64,000 nt of DNA from Rhodanobacter humi (GCF_041107455.1 NZ_JBGBPY010000001.1:2604001-2668000); one strand, 5' to 3'. Counted from the stretch's first letter, positions 52,358 to 61,808 are shown. Numbers and translations are program-made. Notes: a model not told the origin generated them from the sequence alone.

Positions 52358-52457
52358 CAATGCGTGTCCGCGCCGCTTCGCCGATCTCGCGAGGTCGAAG
52401 CCTGGTCGCGACAAAGCCATGTCATTCCCCATACTTTGCATAAGGAGCGCGTCAACC

Positions 52458-53144
52458 ATGTCGTCAAGCATTCCTGCCATCGATCTCCCCGGGCTCAAGA
52501 ACCTTCTGAGTGAAGCGAGAGTCCAGAAAGGCGTCGATGACATATGGGGCATGGTCGGTGGCATCTTCGAGCAGGCGCAAAAAGAACTGCCTGCGCAGCA
52601 CGCCATGTCGCGCAGGGAGCTGTCGTTTCATGACCATGTGAAGTTGCTCGGATACCTCTGTCTGCTGATCGGGGAGATTCCGGGCGACATCGTCGAAATC
52701 GGGGTCTGGAAGGGAAAGTCCCTGTGCTTCATGAGCCAGATATGCGGGCGGAAGCGGCGGATCTTCGGAATCGATCCGATGGAACTCGAGAAGCAGCCCG
52801 ACGAGCTGGGCTACTACCACGGCAAGCTGTTCCCCGAAGCCAAGCTGATTCGTGGCTATTCGGAGCTGGCGGCGGATCGCGTTTACGCCGAGGCGCCCAG
52901 GACCGTGCTTCTGCACATCGATGGCGGACACGCCGGTCGCAATGTCCTGCTCGATTTTCTCTTGTATGCACCGAGCGTTGTGGCCGGCGGCTTTGTCGTG
53001 TTCGACGACTACGGCGACCACCGCTATTCGCCTGAAGTCGGTCCCGCAGTGGACCTGCTCAGGGTGGGTGGCTACTTCAACGATTTCCATGTCCTTGGCA
53101 TTGTTCCCGGGTACGAGAACAGCTACCTGCTGCAGCGGAAGTAA
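52458..53144 (+). CDS. Class I SAM-dependent methyltransferase (TylF/Methyltransf_24-like)
   Basis: 228 residues. SAM-binding motif I is IVEIGVWKGKSLCFM, then GIDPME, LLHIDGGH (motif II region) and FVVFDDYGD. The TylF/CmcI-type group methylates sugars or small molecules in glycan and antibiotic pathways. TAAGGAG lies 10 nt before the ATG. The context (flagellar glycan island) suggests O-methylation of a flagellin sugar; the substrate itself is not visible. Confidence 0.82.
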   Translation: MSSSIPAIDLPGLKNLLSEARVQKGVDDIWGMVGGIFEQAQKELPAQHAMSRRELSFHDHVKLLGYLCLLIGEIPGDIVEIGVWKGKSLCFMSQICGRKRRIFGIDPMELEKQPDELGYYHGKLFPEAKLIRGYSELAADRVYAEAPRTVLLHIDGGHAGRNVLLDFLLYAPSVVAGGFVVFDDYGDHRYSPEVGPAVDLLRVGGYFNDFHVLGIVPGYENSYLLQRK

Positions 53145-53199
53145 TTTTTCCAGGTCCGGCCGGATCGTCAGCCGTCCAAGGCGGCGAGTCCGACGGGCA

Positions 53200-56100
53200 T
53201 CACCGATCCGGCATCCAGGCGTCACGCCAGGCGACCAGGTTGTCGCCGGTGAGCATCCAGTCGCGCTGCACCATCGTGCGCAGCGCGTCGCCCATCTTCG
53301 CGGTGGCGTCAAGGTCGCCAGCGTGCATGCGGATCGCGTCCACCCATTCCTTGAAGCGGTTGCGCACCCGCGTCACCGGCAAGTCGCCCCGGTAGCAGAC
53401 GATGTCGCTGCACACCACCGGGAAGCCGCAGGCGCCGTATTCGAGCAGGCGCAGGTTGCTCTTGCAGGCGTTGAACAGGTTGTCCTCCAGCGGCGCCAGC
53501 GCGAGGTCGAGATCGAGCGAGGCCAGGGCTGCCGGATACTTGTCGATGGGCACGCCGTCGTGGTGCTCGTGTACGTACGGACGCAGCTTCTCCGGGCACA
53601 TGCCGAAGAACACCCATTCGACCTCGCCGGCCAGCTCGCGCACCACGTCGGCGATCAGTTCCAGGTCGCCGCGGTGGCTGCTGCCACCGGCCCAGCCCAC
53701 ACGCGGTTTGGCGCCCTTGCGGCGCCGGCTGGCCAACTGTCGCCACCAGTCCATGGGCAGGCGGTTCGGCACCACGCGGATGTCGCTGTGCATGTCGGCG
53801 AACTGCTCGGCCAGTGGCGCGGTGGAAACCACGAAGCGATCGGTGAGTGCCACGGCCTTGCGCAGCGATTTCAGCACGTCCCTGGGGATGCCGTCGCGAT
53901 GCACGCTCTTGAGCGGCAGGTTGGGCAGGTAGTCGTCCAGCTCGTAGACCTTGAAGGCGCGGCTGAAGTCACGGTAGTCGCGCATGGTCTCGAGCTGGCT
54001 GTCGCTGAGCTGGCGCTGCAGCACGATGGTGGACGGCGCGTAGCGCTCCATCCCGATCGGCTCCAGGTGCATCGGTGCGATCGCGCCTTCGGCCAGTCCC
54101 TCCCGCTGCATGGCGTGGAACGGTTGCCGGATGCGGTAGTGGCCGCAGCCGTTGGCATCGGCGGCCACGCAGAACAGGCGGGGCAGCAGCGGCTGCTCGA
54201 AGGGCTGCCAGGCCTGCGGCCGGAGCTGGTCGAGGTCGAAGCCGTTGCCGGCCAGGCTGAGGTTGCGGTTGTAGGCCGGATCGCGTGCCAGCAGCGGCAA
54301 CCACTTGCGGTACATCGCCTGCTGCTCGCCCTTGAAGCGCGCGTGCTTGGCTTCCTGGGCGGTCTGGTCCACCTTGTTCTGGCTGACGCTGCCCTCGTGC
54401 ATCAGGCGCGCATAGGGCGTCCACACCGTGAGGTAGCCAGCCTGATGCACCTTGAGGCACAGGTCGACGTCGTTGTAGGAGACCTTGAAGTCCTGCTCGT
54501 CCAGCCCGCCGACTTCCTCGTACACCGACTTGCGGATCATCAGGCAGGCGGCGGTGACCGCGGTGTAGTTCTGGTCCACCTGCAGGCGGTGCATGTAGCC
54601 GGGCGCGTCCATGGGCTCGCCGATGAAGGGATGGTCGGCCGGCCCGCGCAGGCCAAGCACCACGCCGGCGTGCTGGATGCGCCCGTCGGGGTAGTGCAGC
54701 TTGGCGCCGACGATGCCCACCTCGGGCCGTTGCGCGTGGTTGAGCAGCGCCTCGATCCAGTCCTCGTGCAGCACTGCGGTGTCGTTGTTGAGCAGGACCA
54801 GGTATTCGCCGCGCGCCTGTGCCGCGGCGAAATTGTTGATTGCGGAGTAGTTGAACGGATGCGGCCAGCGCAGCACGCGCAACTGCGGGTTGTTCAGCCG
54901 CTCGATGCCGTCGAGATAGGCACACGCGGCCGGGTCGCGGCTGTCGTTGTCCACGATCAGCAGCTCGTAGTTCCTGTAGCTGGTCTTGGCGAGCAGGCTG
55001 TCGATCAGGCCGTTGAGCATCGGCAGCTGGTCGCGGGTGGGGATGATGATCGAGACCGGCGGCTGGCGATCGTGCAGGTAACGCACGCGATGGACGCCGG
55101 TCAAAGCGTCGGACGCGATTTCGTGGCGGATGCCCAGGCGGTCGAGATGGCCTGCCACGACTGCGGCGGCATGCTCGCGCACCGGTGGCGACGCCAGCCA
55201 TTGCGCGTAGGGTTGGCCGGCGCGGTACAGCACCTCGGCAAGATGTCCCACGGATTGCAGGCCATGTTGTTCGATGCTGCGGAACGCGAAGTCGTAATGG
55301 GCGAGCGGCCCGCGTTGCGCATTCAATCCGCCCAGTTCGAGCAAGGCTTCCCTGCGCATGGCCAGGGTGCGGCCCAGGTAGGGATAGCTGCGCAACATGT
55401 CCAGGTTCAGGTCGGGCTTGAGGATCGGCTGCCCGTAGCCATCGCCGACACGCGTGTCCTCGTCGACATAGCAGCAGGCGTGCTCCGGACGGGTGCCGGC
55501 GTTCTCGGCGAGCAGCAGCAGCGCATGCGGCGCCAGCTCGTCGCCGGCGAACAGCGGGAGCAGCCAGTCCGCGTCGCTGGCGGCGGCCAGTTCATTGAAG
55601 CGTTCGACCCAGTCGCCATGCAGCGATTGCAGTGCGGCGCCGGGGCAGGCGAGATCGTCACGATCCGACAGCACGGTCACGCGCAGGTCGCGATGCTGCT
55701 GCCCGGCGAGGCTGTCGAGGCTGGCCTGGACGTCGGCGGCCGTGCCGTCAGTGTCGATGACGACGACTTCCACGGAAAGCGGGGTCTGCCGGCCTTGAGC
55801 CAGCGCGGCGTGTTGCGGCGTAAGCCGCTGGGGCTGCAGCCAGTGGCGATAGATCTCTTCGGGGGTGGCGGCGCGGAAGCTGACGGCCGGATCCCGGCCA
55901 TCCTCCAGCACCGAACTGCGGAAATAGTCGCCGTGATGGACGGCGACGATTTCGTCCGTGTGGGCGTGGCGCACGCCCATGTCGAGCAGACGCTCCCACA
56001 AATCCCAGTCGCCCGGGTGGAAGTACTTCCAGCACCCGGGGTTGTAGCGGAAGGTCTTCAGCCCGGCGTGGTACAGGCTGCCGATGCGTGATATTTCGCT

Positions 56101-56739
56101 GAAGCGCGGGATGGCGCTGCCGACCACGCCCTGCTCGTTGCCGTCGTCGTCCAGGAAGCGGACGCGTCCGTGCGCCCATTCGGCGCGGTTTTCCCGTGCG
56201 GTGCGCAACAGGCTCGAAAGGTGATCGGGCAGGAATTCGTCGTCGTCGTCCAGATGGGCGATCCACGCGCCGCGGGCCACGCGCAGGCCGAAGTTGACCG
56301 GCTTGATGCCGGCCACGTACCACATCGGCCCCTTCGACGACGGGTATTTCCCGCGTCGGCGCAGGTTGTGGAAGCGTATGCGCGGGTCGTCCTGCGCGGC
56401 CGCATGCAGGATCGCCGCCTGCGACGCTTCCATGCAGTCGCCGACGATCAGCAGCTCCCAGTTCGCGTGATCCTGGCGCTGCACGCTCGGCAGCGTGCGC
56501 TGCACGATCAGCTCGGCACGGTTGTACGTGGGAACGATGACCGAGACCAGCGGTTGTTCGCCGTAGGCCGCCGCATAGTCGGGAGCGCGGCGGATGCGTT
56601 CGAGGCACGCCGCATCGCCGGCGCGGAGCCGCGTCTTTTCCCGCAGGGCATGTTCGTCGAAGAATTGCTGCATCAGTCCGATGCGCTGTTGCAGCTTTTC
56701 GCAGTGCTGCTGCAGCAGGGCCGTCTCGGTGTGGCTCAT
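53200..56739 (-). CDS. Giant multi-domain glycosyltransferase (flagellin glycosylation)
   Basis: 1179 residues. A GT2 domain (about 62-300; VSVIVPTYNR, DDDDEF as DXD-type site), a degenerate GT2-like segment (about 330-480), a second GT2 (about 560-810; VSIIIPTRD, VLLNNDTAV, SYNDVDLCLK) and a C-terminal GT4-like domain (about 850-1179; GWAGGSSHRGDLELI, CKSNLRLLEYGACGFPVV). The multi-domain layout resembles Fgt1-type flagellin glycosyltransferases of plant-associated bacteria. ATGA overlap with the upstream aminotransferase stop couples translation. It converges on the methyltransferase gene with a 55-nt gap. Cytoplasmic; flagellin is the likely acceptor. Confidence 0.85.
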   Translation of the reverse strand: MSHTETALLQQHCEKLQQRIGLMQQFFDEHALREKTRLRAGDAACLERIRRAPDYAAAYGEQPLVSVIVPTYNRAELIVQRTLPSVQRQDHANWELLIVGDCMEASQAAILHAAAQDDPRIRFHNLRRRGKYPSSKGPMWYVAGIKPVNFGLRVARGAWIAHLDDDDEFLPDHLSSLLRTARENRAEWAHGRVRFLDDDGNEQGVVGSAIPRFSEISRIGSLYHAGLKTFRYNPGCWKYFHPGDWDLWERLLDMGVRHAHTDEIVAVHHGDYFRSSVLEDGRDPAVSFRAATPEEIYRHWLQPQRLTPQHAALAQGRQTPLSVEVVVIDTDGTAADVQASLDSLAGQQHRDLRVTVLSDRDDLACPGAALQSLHGDWVERFNELAAASDADWLLPLFAGDELAPHALLLLAENAGTRPEHACCYVDEDTRVGDGYGQPILKPDLNLDMLRSYPYLGRTLAMRREALLELGGLNAQRGPLAHYDFAFRSIEQHGLQSVGHLAEVLYRAGQPYAQWLASPPVREHAAAVVAGHLDRLGIRHEIASDALTGVHRVRYLHDRQPPVSIIIPTRDQLPMLNGLIDSLLAKTSYRNYELLIVDNDSRDPAACAYLDGIERLNNPQLRVLRWPHPFNYSAINNFAAAQARGEYLVLLNNDTAVLHEDWIEALLNHAQRPEVGIVGAKLHYPDGRIQHAGVVLGLRGPADHPFIGEPMDAPGYMHRLQVDQNYTAVTAACLMIRKSVYEEVGGLDEQDFKVSYNDVDLCLKVHQAGYLTVWTPYARLMHEGSVSQNKVDQTAQEAKHARFKGEQQAMYRKWLPLLARDPAYNRNLSLAGNGFDLDQLRPQAWQPFEQPLLPRLFCVAADANGCGHYRIRQPFHAMQREGLAEGAIAPMHLEPIGMERYAPSTIVLQRQLSDSQLETMRDYRDFSRAFKVYELDDYLPNLPLKSVHRDGIPRDVLKSLRKAVALTDRFVVSTAPLAEQFADMHSDIRVVPNRLPMDWWRQLASRRRKGAKPRVGWAGGSSHRGDLELIADVVRELAGEVEWVFFGMCPEKLRPYVHEHHDGVPIDKYPAALASLDLDLALAPLEDNLFNACKSNLRLLEYGACGFPVVCSDIVCYRGDLPVTRVRNRFKEWVDAIRMHAGDLDATAKMGDALRTMVQRDWMLTGDNLVAWRDAWMPDR

Positions 56740-57932
56740 GGGTGGCATGTCCCGGCGGGATGGCTGCTCGTCGGCCGGATCGTGCCGGCCGCTTCGGCAA
56801 GCACGACAGCCAGCGACTCGCAGACGCGGCGGATCTGCGCCGTCGTGATGTCCAGGTAGAACGGCAGGCCGAGCAGGCGCTCCGAAAGCGAATGCGCCAC
56901 GGGTAATGGCTCGGCACCAAAGCTGGCGAAGGCGGGGTGGCGGTCGAGGGTGGGGCAGTACCATTGCCGCGTCTGGATACCGCGCGCCGCCAGCTCCTGC
57001 TGGATTTCCCGGGCGTGCACGCCGGATGGCAGCGCCACCACCAGGATCGGGTACACGCCACCCACCGCCTGTTCCTGCAGGACGACTCCCGGGCAGGATC
57101 GCTGCAGTTGCCTGAGGTAGCGCGCCTGCAGCGCGCGGCGCGAACGTTCGATGTCGGGCCATTGATCCAGCGAGGCCAGTGCGACGGCGGCGTGGTACTC
57201 GCTGAGCTTGCCGTTGCCGCCGGGGAAGAACACCTGGCTGCCGTGCTCGAGATCGATGCCGAAATTGCTCAGCGTGCGTATCCGCGCGGCCATCGCGCGG
57301 TCGCGAGTGACGACGAAACCGCCCTCGCCGGCGGCGAGCGCTTTCGTGGCGTGCAGGCTGAAGGCCACGTGGCAGCGCCGCGCGGCCTGCTGGTTGCCGA
57401 AGGCGCCCGCGGCATCGATGAGTACGGGAATGCCGGTGTCCTCGACGAAGCGATCCCACGCCGTGATGTCTTGCGCGAGCCCGAACGTTGCGACGGGCAT
57501 GACGGCGTCGATCCGTCGGGATGTCGCGATCCGCCGCGCGATTTCCGGTGTGAGCAGCCAGTTGCCGGCGGCCACGTCGGCGATCAGCGGCATGTGGCCG
57601 ACGCGGATGACGGCGGTGGCGGTGGCGACGAAGGTGAGTGCCGGCAGCAGTACCTGTGCGCCGGACGGAAGCTGCATGGCGCCCAGCGCCAGCTCGAGCG
57701 CGGCGGTGCCGCTGGACAGGCTGACCACGGCGGGACTGTCGCCGGGGTCGAGCTGCGTGGCCAGCCGCTGCTCCAGTTCGTTCGCGAGCGGACCGAAATT
57801 GGTGTACCAGCGCGCGGCATCGATGCGTCGAAGATACGGCAGCAACGCGTCGGCGTCCGGCAATTGCGCGCGCATCAACGGAATTGTCGAGGCGTGCCCG
57901 ATTGCCTCGTCCTGCATGGTGGCCGCTTGCAT
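56736..57932 (-). CDS. DegT/DnrJ/EryC1 sugar aminotransferase (VioA-like)
   Basis: 398 residues with PLP motifs SSGTAALELAL, LLPALTFVATATAV and the Schiff-base Lys in SLHATKALAAGEGGFVV. Family members convert dTDP-4-keto-6-deoxyglucose to the 4-amino sugar. In Pseudomonas syringae VioA makes the viosamine precursor for flagellin, which fits this locus. AAGG is 5 nt before the ATG at 57932. It heads the aminotransferase-glycosyltransferase operon, and a sigma54 promoter lies 80-95 nt upstream. Confidence 0.85.
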   Translation of the reverse strand: MQAATMQDEAIGHASTIPLMRAQLPDADALLPYLRRIDAARWYTNFGPLANELEQRLATQLDPGDSPAVVSLSSGTAALELALGAMQLPSGAQVLLPALTFVATATAVIRVGHMPLIADVAAGNWLLTPEIARRIATSRRIDAVMPVATFGLAQDITAWDRFVEDTGIPVLIDAAGAFGNQQAARRCHVAFSLHATKALAAGEGGFVVTRDRAMAARIRTLSNFGIDLEHGSQVFFPGGNGKLSEYHAAVALASLDQWPDIERSRRALQARYLRQLQRSCPGVVLQEQAVGGVYPILVVALPSGVHAREIQQELAARGIQTRQWYCPTLDRHPAFASFGAEPLPVAHSLSERLLGLPFYLDITTAQIRRVCESLAVVLAEAAGTIRPTSSHPAGTCHP

Positions 57933-58012
57933 GTGCCTTGCCTCGCGATGGAAGTTCCGGCGCTCGCGACATCGACGGTTTTACGTCGCGGAGCGGCCTT
58001 TCATCGGTTGGA

Positions 58013-58027
58013 GCAAGGTTGGTGCCA
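58013..58027 (-). promoter_or_regulatory. Sigma54 promoter of the aminotransferase-glycosyltransferase operon
   Basis: Minus strand TGGCACCAACCTTGC, an exact TGGCAC-N5-TTGC element. It is about 80 nt upstream of the aminotransferase ATG, so these sugar genes should be expressed with the FleQ/RpoN-dependent flagellar genes. Confidence 0.8.
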
Positions 58028-58177
58028 AGCCGTGGATCGGTCTGCAGGAGAGCTGTTGCGCCGACTTGAGGGTCCAGGCAACGCAAGGAGTTGTCGACAA
58101 GCCATACGACCGATACCTGCCGCAGGCAGGATCAGGCGCATATCCCGTGCCAACGCAAAGAAATTTCGGGAAATGAC

Positions 58178-58204
58178 TCAAGAAGCCCGCGCCACCGCCG
58201 AAAC
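58178..58204 (+). promoter_or_regulatory. Sigma28 promoter of fliC
   Basis: TCAA (58178-58181), 15 nt, GCCGAAAC (58197-58204). Correct spacing and core of the FliA-dependent flagellin promoter. It leaves a leader of about 80 nt ending in TAGGAG before the ATG. Confidence 0.8.
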
Positions 58205-58293
58205 ATCCCCTGAGGCGGTTGGCACTCCGGTCCAGGGGCACCGCCGGAGAAGGTATCCGACAGCTTCAAGACCGCTTAATTAGGAGACATCCC

Positions 58294-59484
58294 ATGTCAC
58301 TGGTCATCAACACCAACGTTTCCTCGCTGAACGCGCAGAACAACCTGACCAAGTCGCAGAGCGCGCTGGCCACCGCCACCATGCGCCTGTCCTCGGGCTT
58401 GCAGATCAACAGCGCCGCCGACAACGCCGCGGGCTTCGCGATCGCCCAGCGCTACACCACCCAGATCGGCGGCCTGTCCCAGGCCAGCGCGAACGCCTCG
58501 GACGCGATCAACCTGGCGCAGACCGCCGGCTCGGCGCTGGACCAGGTCACCGCCAACCTGCAGGCGATCCGCGATCTGGCCGTGCAGTCCGCCAACGGCA
58601 CCTACACCGCCTCGGACCGTTCCTCGATCGACCAGGAAGTGCAGCAGCGCCTGGCGGAAATCACCCGCATCGCCAACCAGACCTCGTTCAACGGTTCCAA
58701 GGTGCTGGATGGCTCGCTGGGCACCAAGAGCTTCCAGGTCGGCGCCGACGTGGGCCAGACCATCAGCGTGAATCTGCAGACCAGCGTGAAAGCTTCCGCG
58801 ATGGGCTCGATCGCCCAGATGGAGACCGGCAACCTGAGCGGTGCCTTCGTCGACGCCAGCGGCAACGCCCAGACGATGGACCTGAGCAAGATCTCCGTCA
58901 CTGGCACCGACGGCAAGTCCGTCACGCTTTCCGGCAAGGCCGGCAGCGTGCAGGACCTGGCCGACGCGATCAATGCCGCGGGCGCCACCGGCGTCAGTGC
59001 GGCGGTCGACGGCAAGGGCGGTGTCAGCCTGTTCGCCAACGGCAGTTTCACGGTGGCCGACAGCGGCGCGGCCGCAAGCGGCGCGGTGACCACCACTGCG
59101 ATCACCAGCGGCGCCTACGTGAACGGTTCCACCACGGCCACGGACGCCTCGGGCAGCATCGCCACCTCGGGTTCGCTGGCCACCGGCAACGTGCAGACCG
59201 TCAACAGCGCCAACGCGCTGATCTCCCAGGTGGACGTGGCCCTGAAGTCGGTGGCCGACTTCGCCGCCCAGCTGGGCGCGGTGCAGAACCGCTTCCAGTC
59301 CACCATCGCCACGGTGGCGGCGCAGTCCACCAACCTGCAGGCTTCGCGATCCACCATCCAGGATGCGAATTTCGCGGCCGAGACCGCGGCGCTGAGCAAG
59401 GCGAATGTGCTGCAGCAGGCAGGCATCTCGGTGCTGGCCCAGGCCAATGCCAATCCGCAGATGGCGCTGAAGCTGCTGCAGTGA
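58294..59484 (+). CDS. fliC: Flagellin FliC
   Basis: 396 residues. N-terminal MSLVINTNVSSLNAQNNL, RLSSGLQINSAADNAAGFAIA (the flg22-like region) and the C-terminal IQDANFAAETAALSKANVLQQAG, AQANANPQMALKLLQ. The middle (about 170-300) is short and Ser/Thr/Ala-rich, offering many O-glycosylation sites. It forms the filament. TAGGAG precedes ATG 58294. Only one flagellin gene is seen in the window. Confidence 0.97.
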   Translation: MSLVINTNVSSLNAQNNLTKSQSALATATMRLSSGLQINSAADNAAGFAIAQRYTTQIGGLSQASANASDAINLAQTAGSALDQVTANLQAIRDLAVQSANGTYTASDRSSIDQEVQQRLAEITRIANQTSFNGSKVLDGSLGTKSFQVGADVGQTISVNLQTSVKASAMGSIAQMETGNLSGAFVDASGNAQTMDLSKISVTGTDGKSVTLSGKAGSVQDLADAINAAGATGVSAAVDGKGGVSLFANGSFTVADSGAAASGAVTTTAITSGAYVNGSTTATDASGSIATSGSLATGNVQTVNSANALISQVDVALKSVADFAAQLGAVQNRFQSTIATVAAQSTNLQASRSTIQDANFAAETAALSKANVLQQAGISVLAQANANPQMALKLLQ

Positions 59485-59492
59485 CGGCGGCA

Positions 59493-59521
59493 GGAACCGC
59501 CCGCGCGATGCGGGCGGTTCC
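59493..59521 (+). terminator. Terminator after fliC
   Basis: GGAACCGCCCGC/GCGGGCGGTTCC, a perfect 12-bp stem with a 5-nt loop, 8 nt after the stop. Confidence 0.8.
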
Positions 59522-59529
59522 GTCTCGCG

Positions 59530-59553
59530 ATGGCGGCCCGTCCGGGCCGCCAT
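59530..59553. terminator. Second hairpin after fliC
   Basis: ATGGCGGCCC/GGGCCGCCAT, a perfect 10-bp stem with a GTCC loop, no T-run. Tandem to the first terminator. Confidence 0.5.
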
Positions 59554-59585
59554 TGTCCGAGGGTTTCAGGCAAAGCCCATGCGGC

Positions 59586-59601
59586 TGGCGTGAGTTTTGC
59601 C
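59586..59601 (+). promoter_or_regulatory. Sigma54 promoter of fliD operon
   Basis: TGGCGTGAGTTTTGCC: TGGC, 7 nt, TTGC, as in the flgB promoter. About 54 nt upstream of the fliD ATG. Confidence 0.82.
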
Positions 59602-59654
59602 TGTGATTCTTGAATCCCGGTCGATCGGGAGTGGATCACCACAGGAACAGTCCC

Positions 59655-61079
59655 ATGACCTCCATCTCCGGCGTCGGCACCACCACGACCACCACGGGCA
59701 CGGGCAGCACCAGCAACCCGGGCAGCGGCCTGCTCAGCTCGGCAGGCATCGGTTCGGGACTGGACGTCAATGCCATCATCACCGCGCTGGTCAATGCCAA
59801 GCAGGCCGGCCCGGCGCAGCAGATCAGCAGCCAGACCACGCAATTGCAGGCACAGGAGGCCGGGCTGACCGCACTGGGCAGCGCGCTGAACTCGCTGCAG
59901 ACCACGCTGGGCAAGCTCGGCAGCAGCCTCACTTTTACTACCTATGCAGCCACGCTGGGAAACACCGCACTGGGTACCACCAGCACCTTGCCCAACGCGC
60001 AGCCGGGCAGCTACAACCTGACGGTGAACCACCTGGCCACCGCGCAGACGCGGGCCAGCAGCGCCTATGCGTCGGGCAGCGCGGTGGGCGCCGGAACTTT
60101 GACGGTGAGCGTCGGCAACCAGTCGATGAACCTCAATGTCTCGGCGACCGATTCGATCAGCAGCATCGCCACGGCGATCAACCAGTCCAGCGGCAACCCC
60201 GGCGTGCAGGCCACGATCGTCAACGGTGCGAACGGCGCGCAGCTGCTGCTGACCTCCACCAAGACCGGCGTGGCCAATGCCTTCAGCGTCAGCGCGGGCA
60301 GCGGCAGCAGCGCGGGGCTTTCGTCGCTGGCCACCACGCTGAACACGGCCGGATCGAACGAGGCCAGCGACGCCAGCCTGAGCATCGACGGCATCGCGGT
60401 GACCAGCGCCAGCAACTCGGTCAGCGGCGCGCTGAACGGGGTCACCCTGAACCTGGTCGCCACCGGCTCCAGCACGCTGACGGTGAGCCAGGACACCAGC
60501 GCGGTGACCGGCGCGGTATCGGACTTCGTCAACGCCTACAACAGCTACATTTCCACCGTGGGCACGCTGAGCAGCTACGACCCGAGTTCCAAGCAGGGCG
60601 GGGTGCTGCTGGGCGACACCACGCTGATGTCGGTGCAGCGCCAGGTCAACAGCGTGCTGAGCAGCAGTGTGCCGGGCAACAGCATCGGTTCGCTGGCGGC
60701 GCTGGGCATCACGCGCAATGCCGACGGCACGCTGTCCTCCAACAGCAGCACGCTGGGCAGTGCGCTGCAGAGCAACCCGGGCGCGGTGCAGGACCTGTTC
60801 GCCGGCACCAACGGCTACGCCACCCGCCTCAACAGCATGCTGGACGGCTTCACCGCCAGCAACGGCATCCTCGCCACGCGCACCGCCAGCATCCAGAGCC
60901 AGCTCAGCAACCTGAGCCAGCAGTCGACGGCGCTCACCGCGCGCATGAACGTGTACGCGACCCAGTTGCGCCAGCAGTACACCGCGCTGGACACGCTGAT
61001 GTCCTCGCTCAACAACACCAGCAGCTACCTCACCAGCTCGCTGCAGGCGATGTTGAACAGCAACTCATCGAACAAGTGA
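59655..61079 (+). CDS. fliD: Flagellar filament cap protein FliD (HAP2)
   Basis: 474 residues. N-terminal D0 region with SAGIGSGLDVNAIITALVNAK, the middle AQTRASSAYASG and YNLTVNHLA, and a C-terminal coiled region (QSQLSNLSQQSTALTARMNVY). Caps the growing filament. AGGAA is 8 nt before the ATG 59655. Followed by fliS at 13 nt. Confidence 0.95.
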   Translation: MTSISGVGTTTTTTGTGSTSNPGSGLLSSAGIGSGLDVNAIITALVNAKQAGPAQQISSQTTQLQAQEAGLTALGSALNSLQTTLGKLGSSLTFTTYAATLGNTALGTTSTLPNAQPGSYNLTVNHLATAQTRASSAYASGSAVGAGTLTVSVGNQSMNLNVSATDSISSIATAINQSSGNPGVQATIVNGANGAQLLLTSTKTGVANAFSVSAGSGSSAGLSSLATTLNTAGSNEASDASLSIDGIAVTSASNSVSGALNGVTLNLVATGSSTLTVSQDTSAVTGAVSDFVNAYNSYISTVGTLSSYDPSSKQGGVLLGDTTLMSVQRQVNSVLSSSVPGNSIGSLAALGITRNADGTLSSNSSTLGSALQSNPGAVQDLFAGTNGYATRLNSMLDGFTASNGILATRTASIQSQLSNLSQQSTALTARMNVYATQLRQQYTALDTLMSSLNNTSSYLTSSLQAMLNSNSSNK

Positions 61080-61092
61080 CGGAGGCCCAGTC

Positions 61093-61515
61093 ATGACGAA
61101 CGCCTACATGCGCCAGGCCAGCGCGATGTACCAGCAGACCCGCGCCGAGGGCCGTGTGGAAGGTGCCGATCCGCACCAGCTGATCGCCATGCTGCTCGAC
61201 GGCGCGATCGAGCGCATCGCGCAGGCGCGCGTGCACCTGCGCCGCGGCGACGTGCCGGCCAAGGGCGCCGTGGTCACCAAGGCGGTGGCGATCGTGGGCG
61301 AGCTGCGCGCCAGCCTCAACCACGAGGCCGGCGGCTCGGTGGCCCAGCGGCTGGATTCGCTGTACGACTACGTCAATCGCCGTCTGCTGTTCGCGCAGCT
61401 CAACAATGACGACGAGGCGCTGGCCGAGTGCGCACGCCTGCTCGAACCGGTGCGCGACGGCTGGAACGGCATCCGCGACGCCTACCTCGCCGGGCGGGCC
61501 GGGAGCGCCGCGTGA
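61093..61515 (+). CDS. fliS: Flagellin export chaperone FliS
   Basis: 140 residues. YMRQASAMYQQTRAEG, DPHQLIAMLLDGAIERIAQA and LDSLYDYVNRRLLFAQLNND are FliS signatures. It binds the flagellin C-terminus before export. Its TGA overlaps the GTG start of the fliT-like gene. Confidence 0.95.
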   Translation: MTNAYMRQASAMYQQTRAEGRVEGADPHQLIAMLLDGAIERIAQARVHLRRGDVPAKGAVVTKAVAIVGELRASLNHEAGGSVAQRLDSLYDYVNRRLLFAQLNNDDEALAECARLLEPVRDGWNGIRDAYLAGRAGSAA

Positions 61516-61808
61516 CTGCGGGACACGTCCTGCTGGAACGCGCGCTGGCGGTCAGCGCCTCGATGCTGGCGGCGGCGCGCGAAGGCCACTGGGGCAGCCT
61601 GCCCGGGCTGGACGCCGAGCGCCAGCCGCTGCTGCGTGCCGGCCACCCGCGCGACACGCGCAGCCGCGAACTGCTGCAGCAGCTGCTGGCCTGCAACGAG
61701 GAAATGCTGGACCTGGCCGCGCGTGCACGCACCGAGGTCGCCGACGCGCTGGGCCGCCACGGTTACGCGCATCAGGCCCTGCGCACCTACGTCGACCTCG
61801 CCGGCTGA
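61512..61808 (+). CDS. fliT: FliT-like flagellar chaperone
   Basis: 98 residues, all helical (LLERALAVSASMLAAA, LLACNEEMLDLAARARTEVADAL). Size, helical content and place after fliS fit FliT, which escorts FliD. GTG start (61512) in a GTGA overlap with fliS. Sequence conservation of FliT is low, so the call rests mainly on context. Confidence 0.7.
   Translation: MTAGHVLLERALAVSASMLAAAREGHWGSLPGLDAERQPLLRAGHPRDTRSRELLQQLLACNEEMLDLAARARTEVADALGRHGYAHQALRTYVDLAG

Larger units (their letters stand above)
57933..58293. other. Divergent control region between the glycosylation operon and fliC
   Basis: 361 nt without a gene. It holds the minus-strand sigma54 element (58013-58027) and the plus-strand sigma28 element (58178-58204). 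Between them, 58028-58177 has no other motif that I can support. Confidence 0.6.

Noticed and set aside
52852-56091. 1079-codon plus-strand frame through the glycosyltransferase
   Set aside because: Shadow of the minus-strand glycosyltransferase, which has clear GT motifs.
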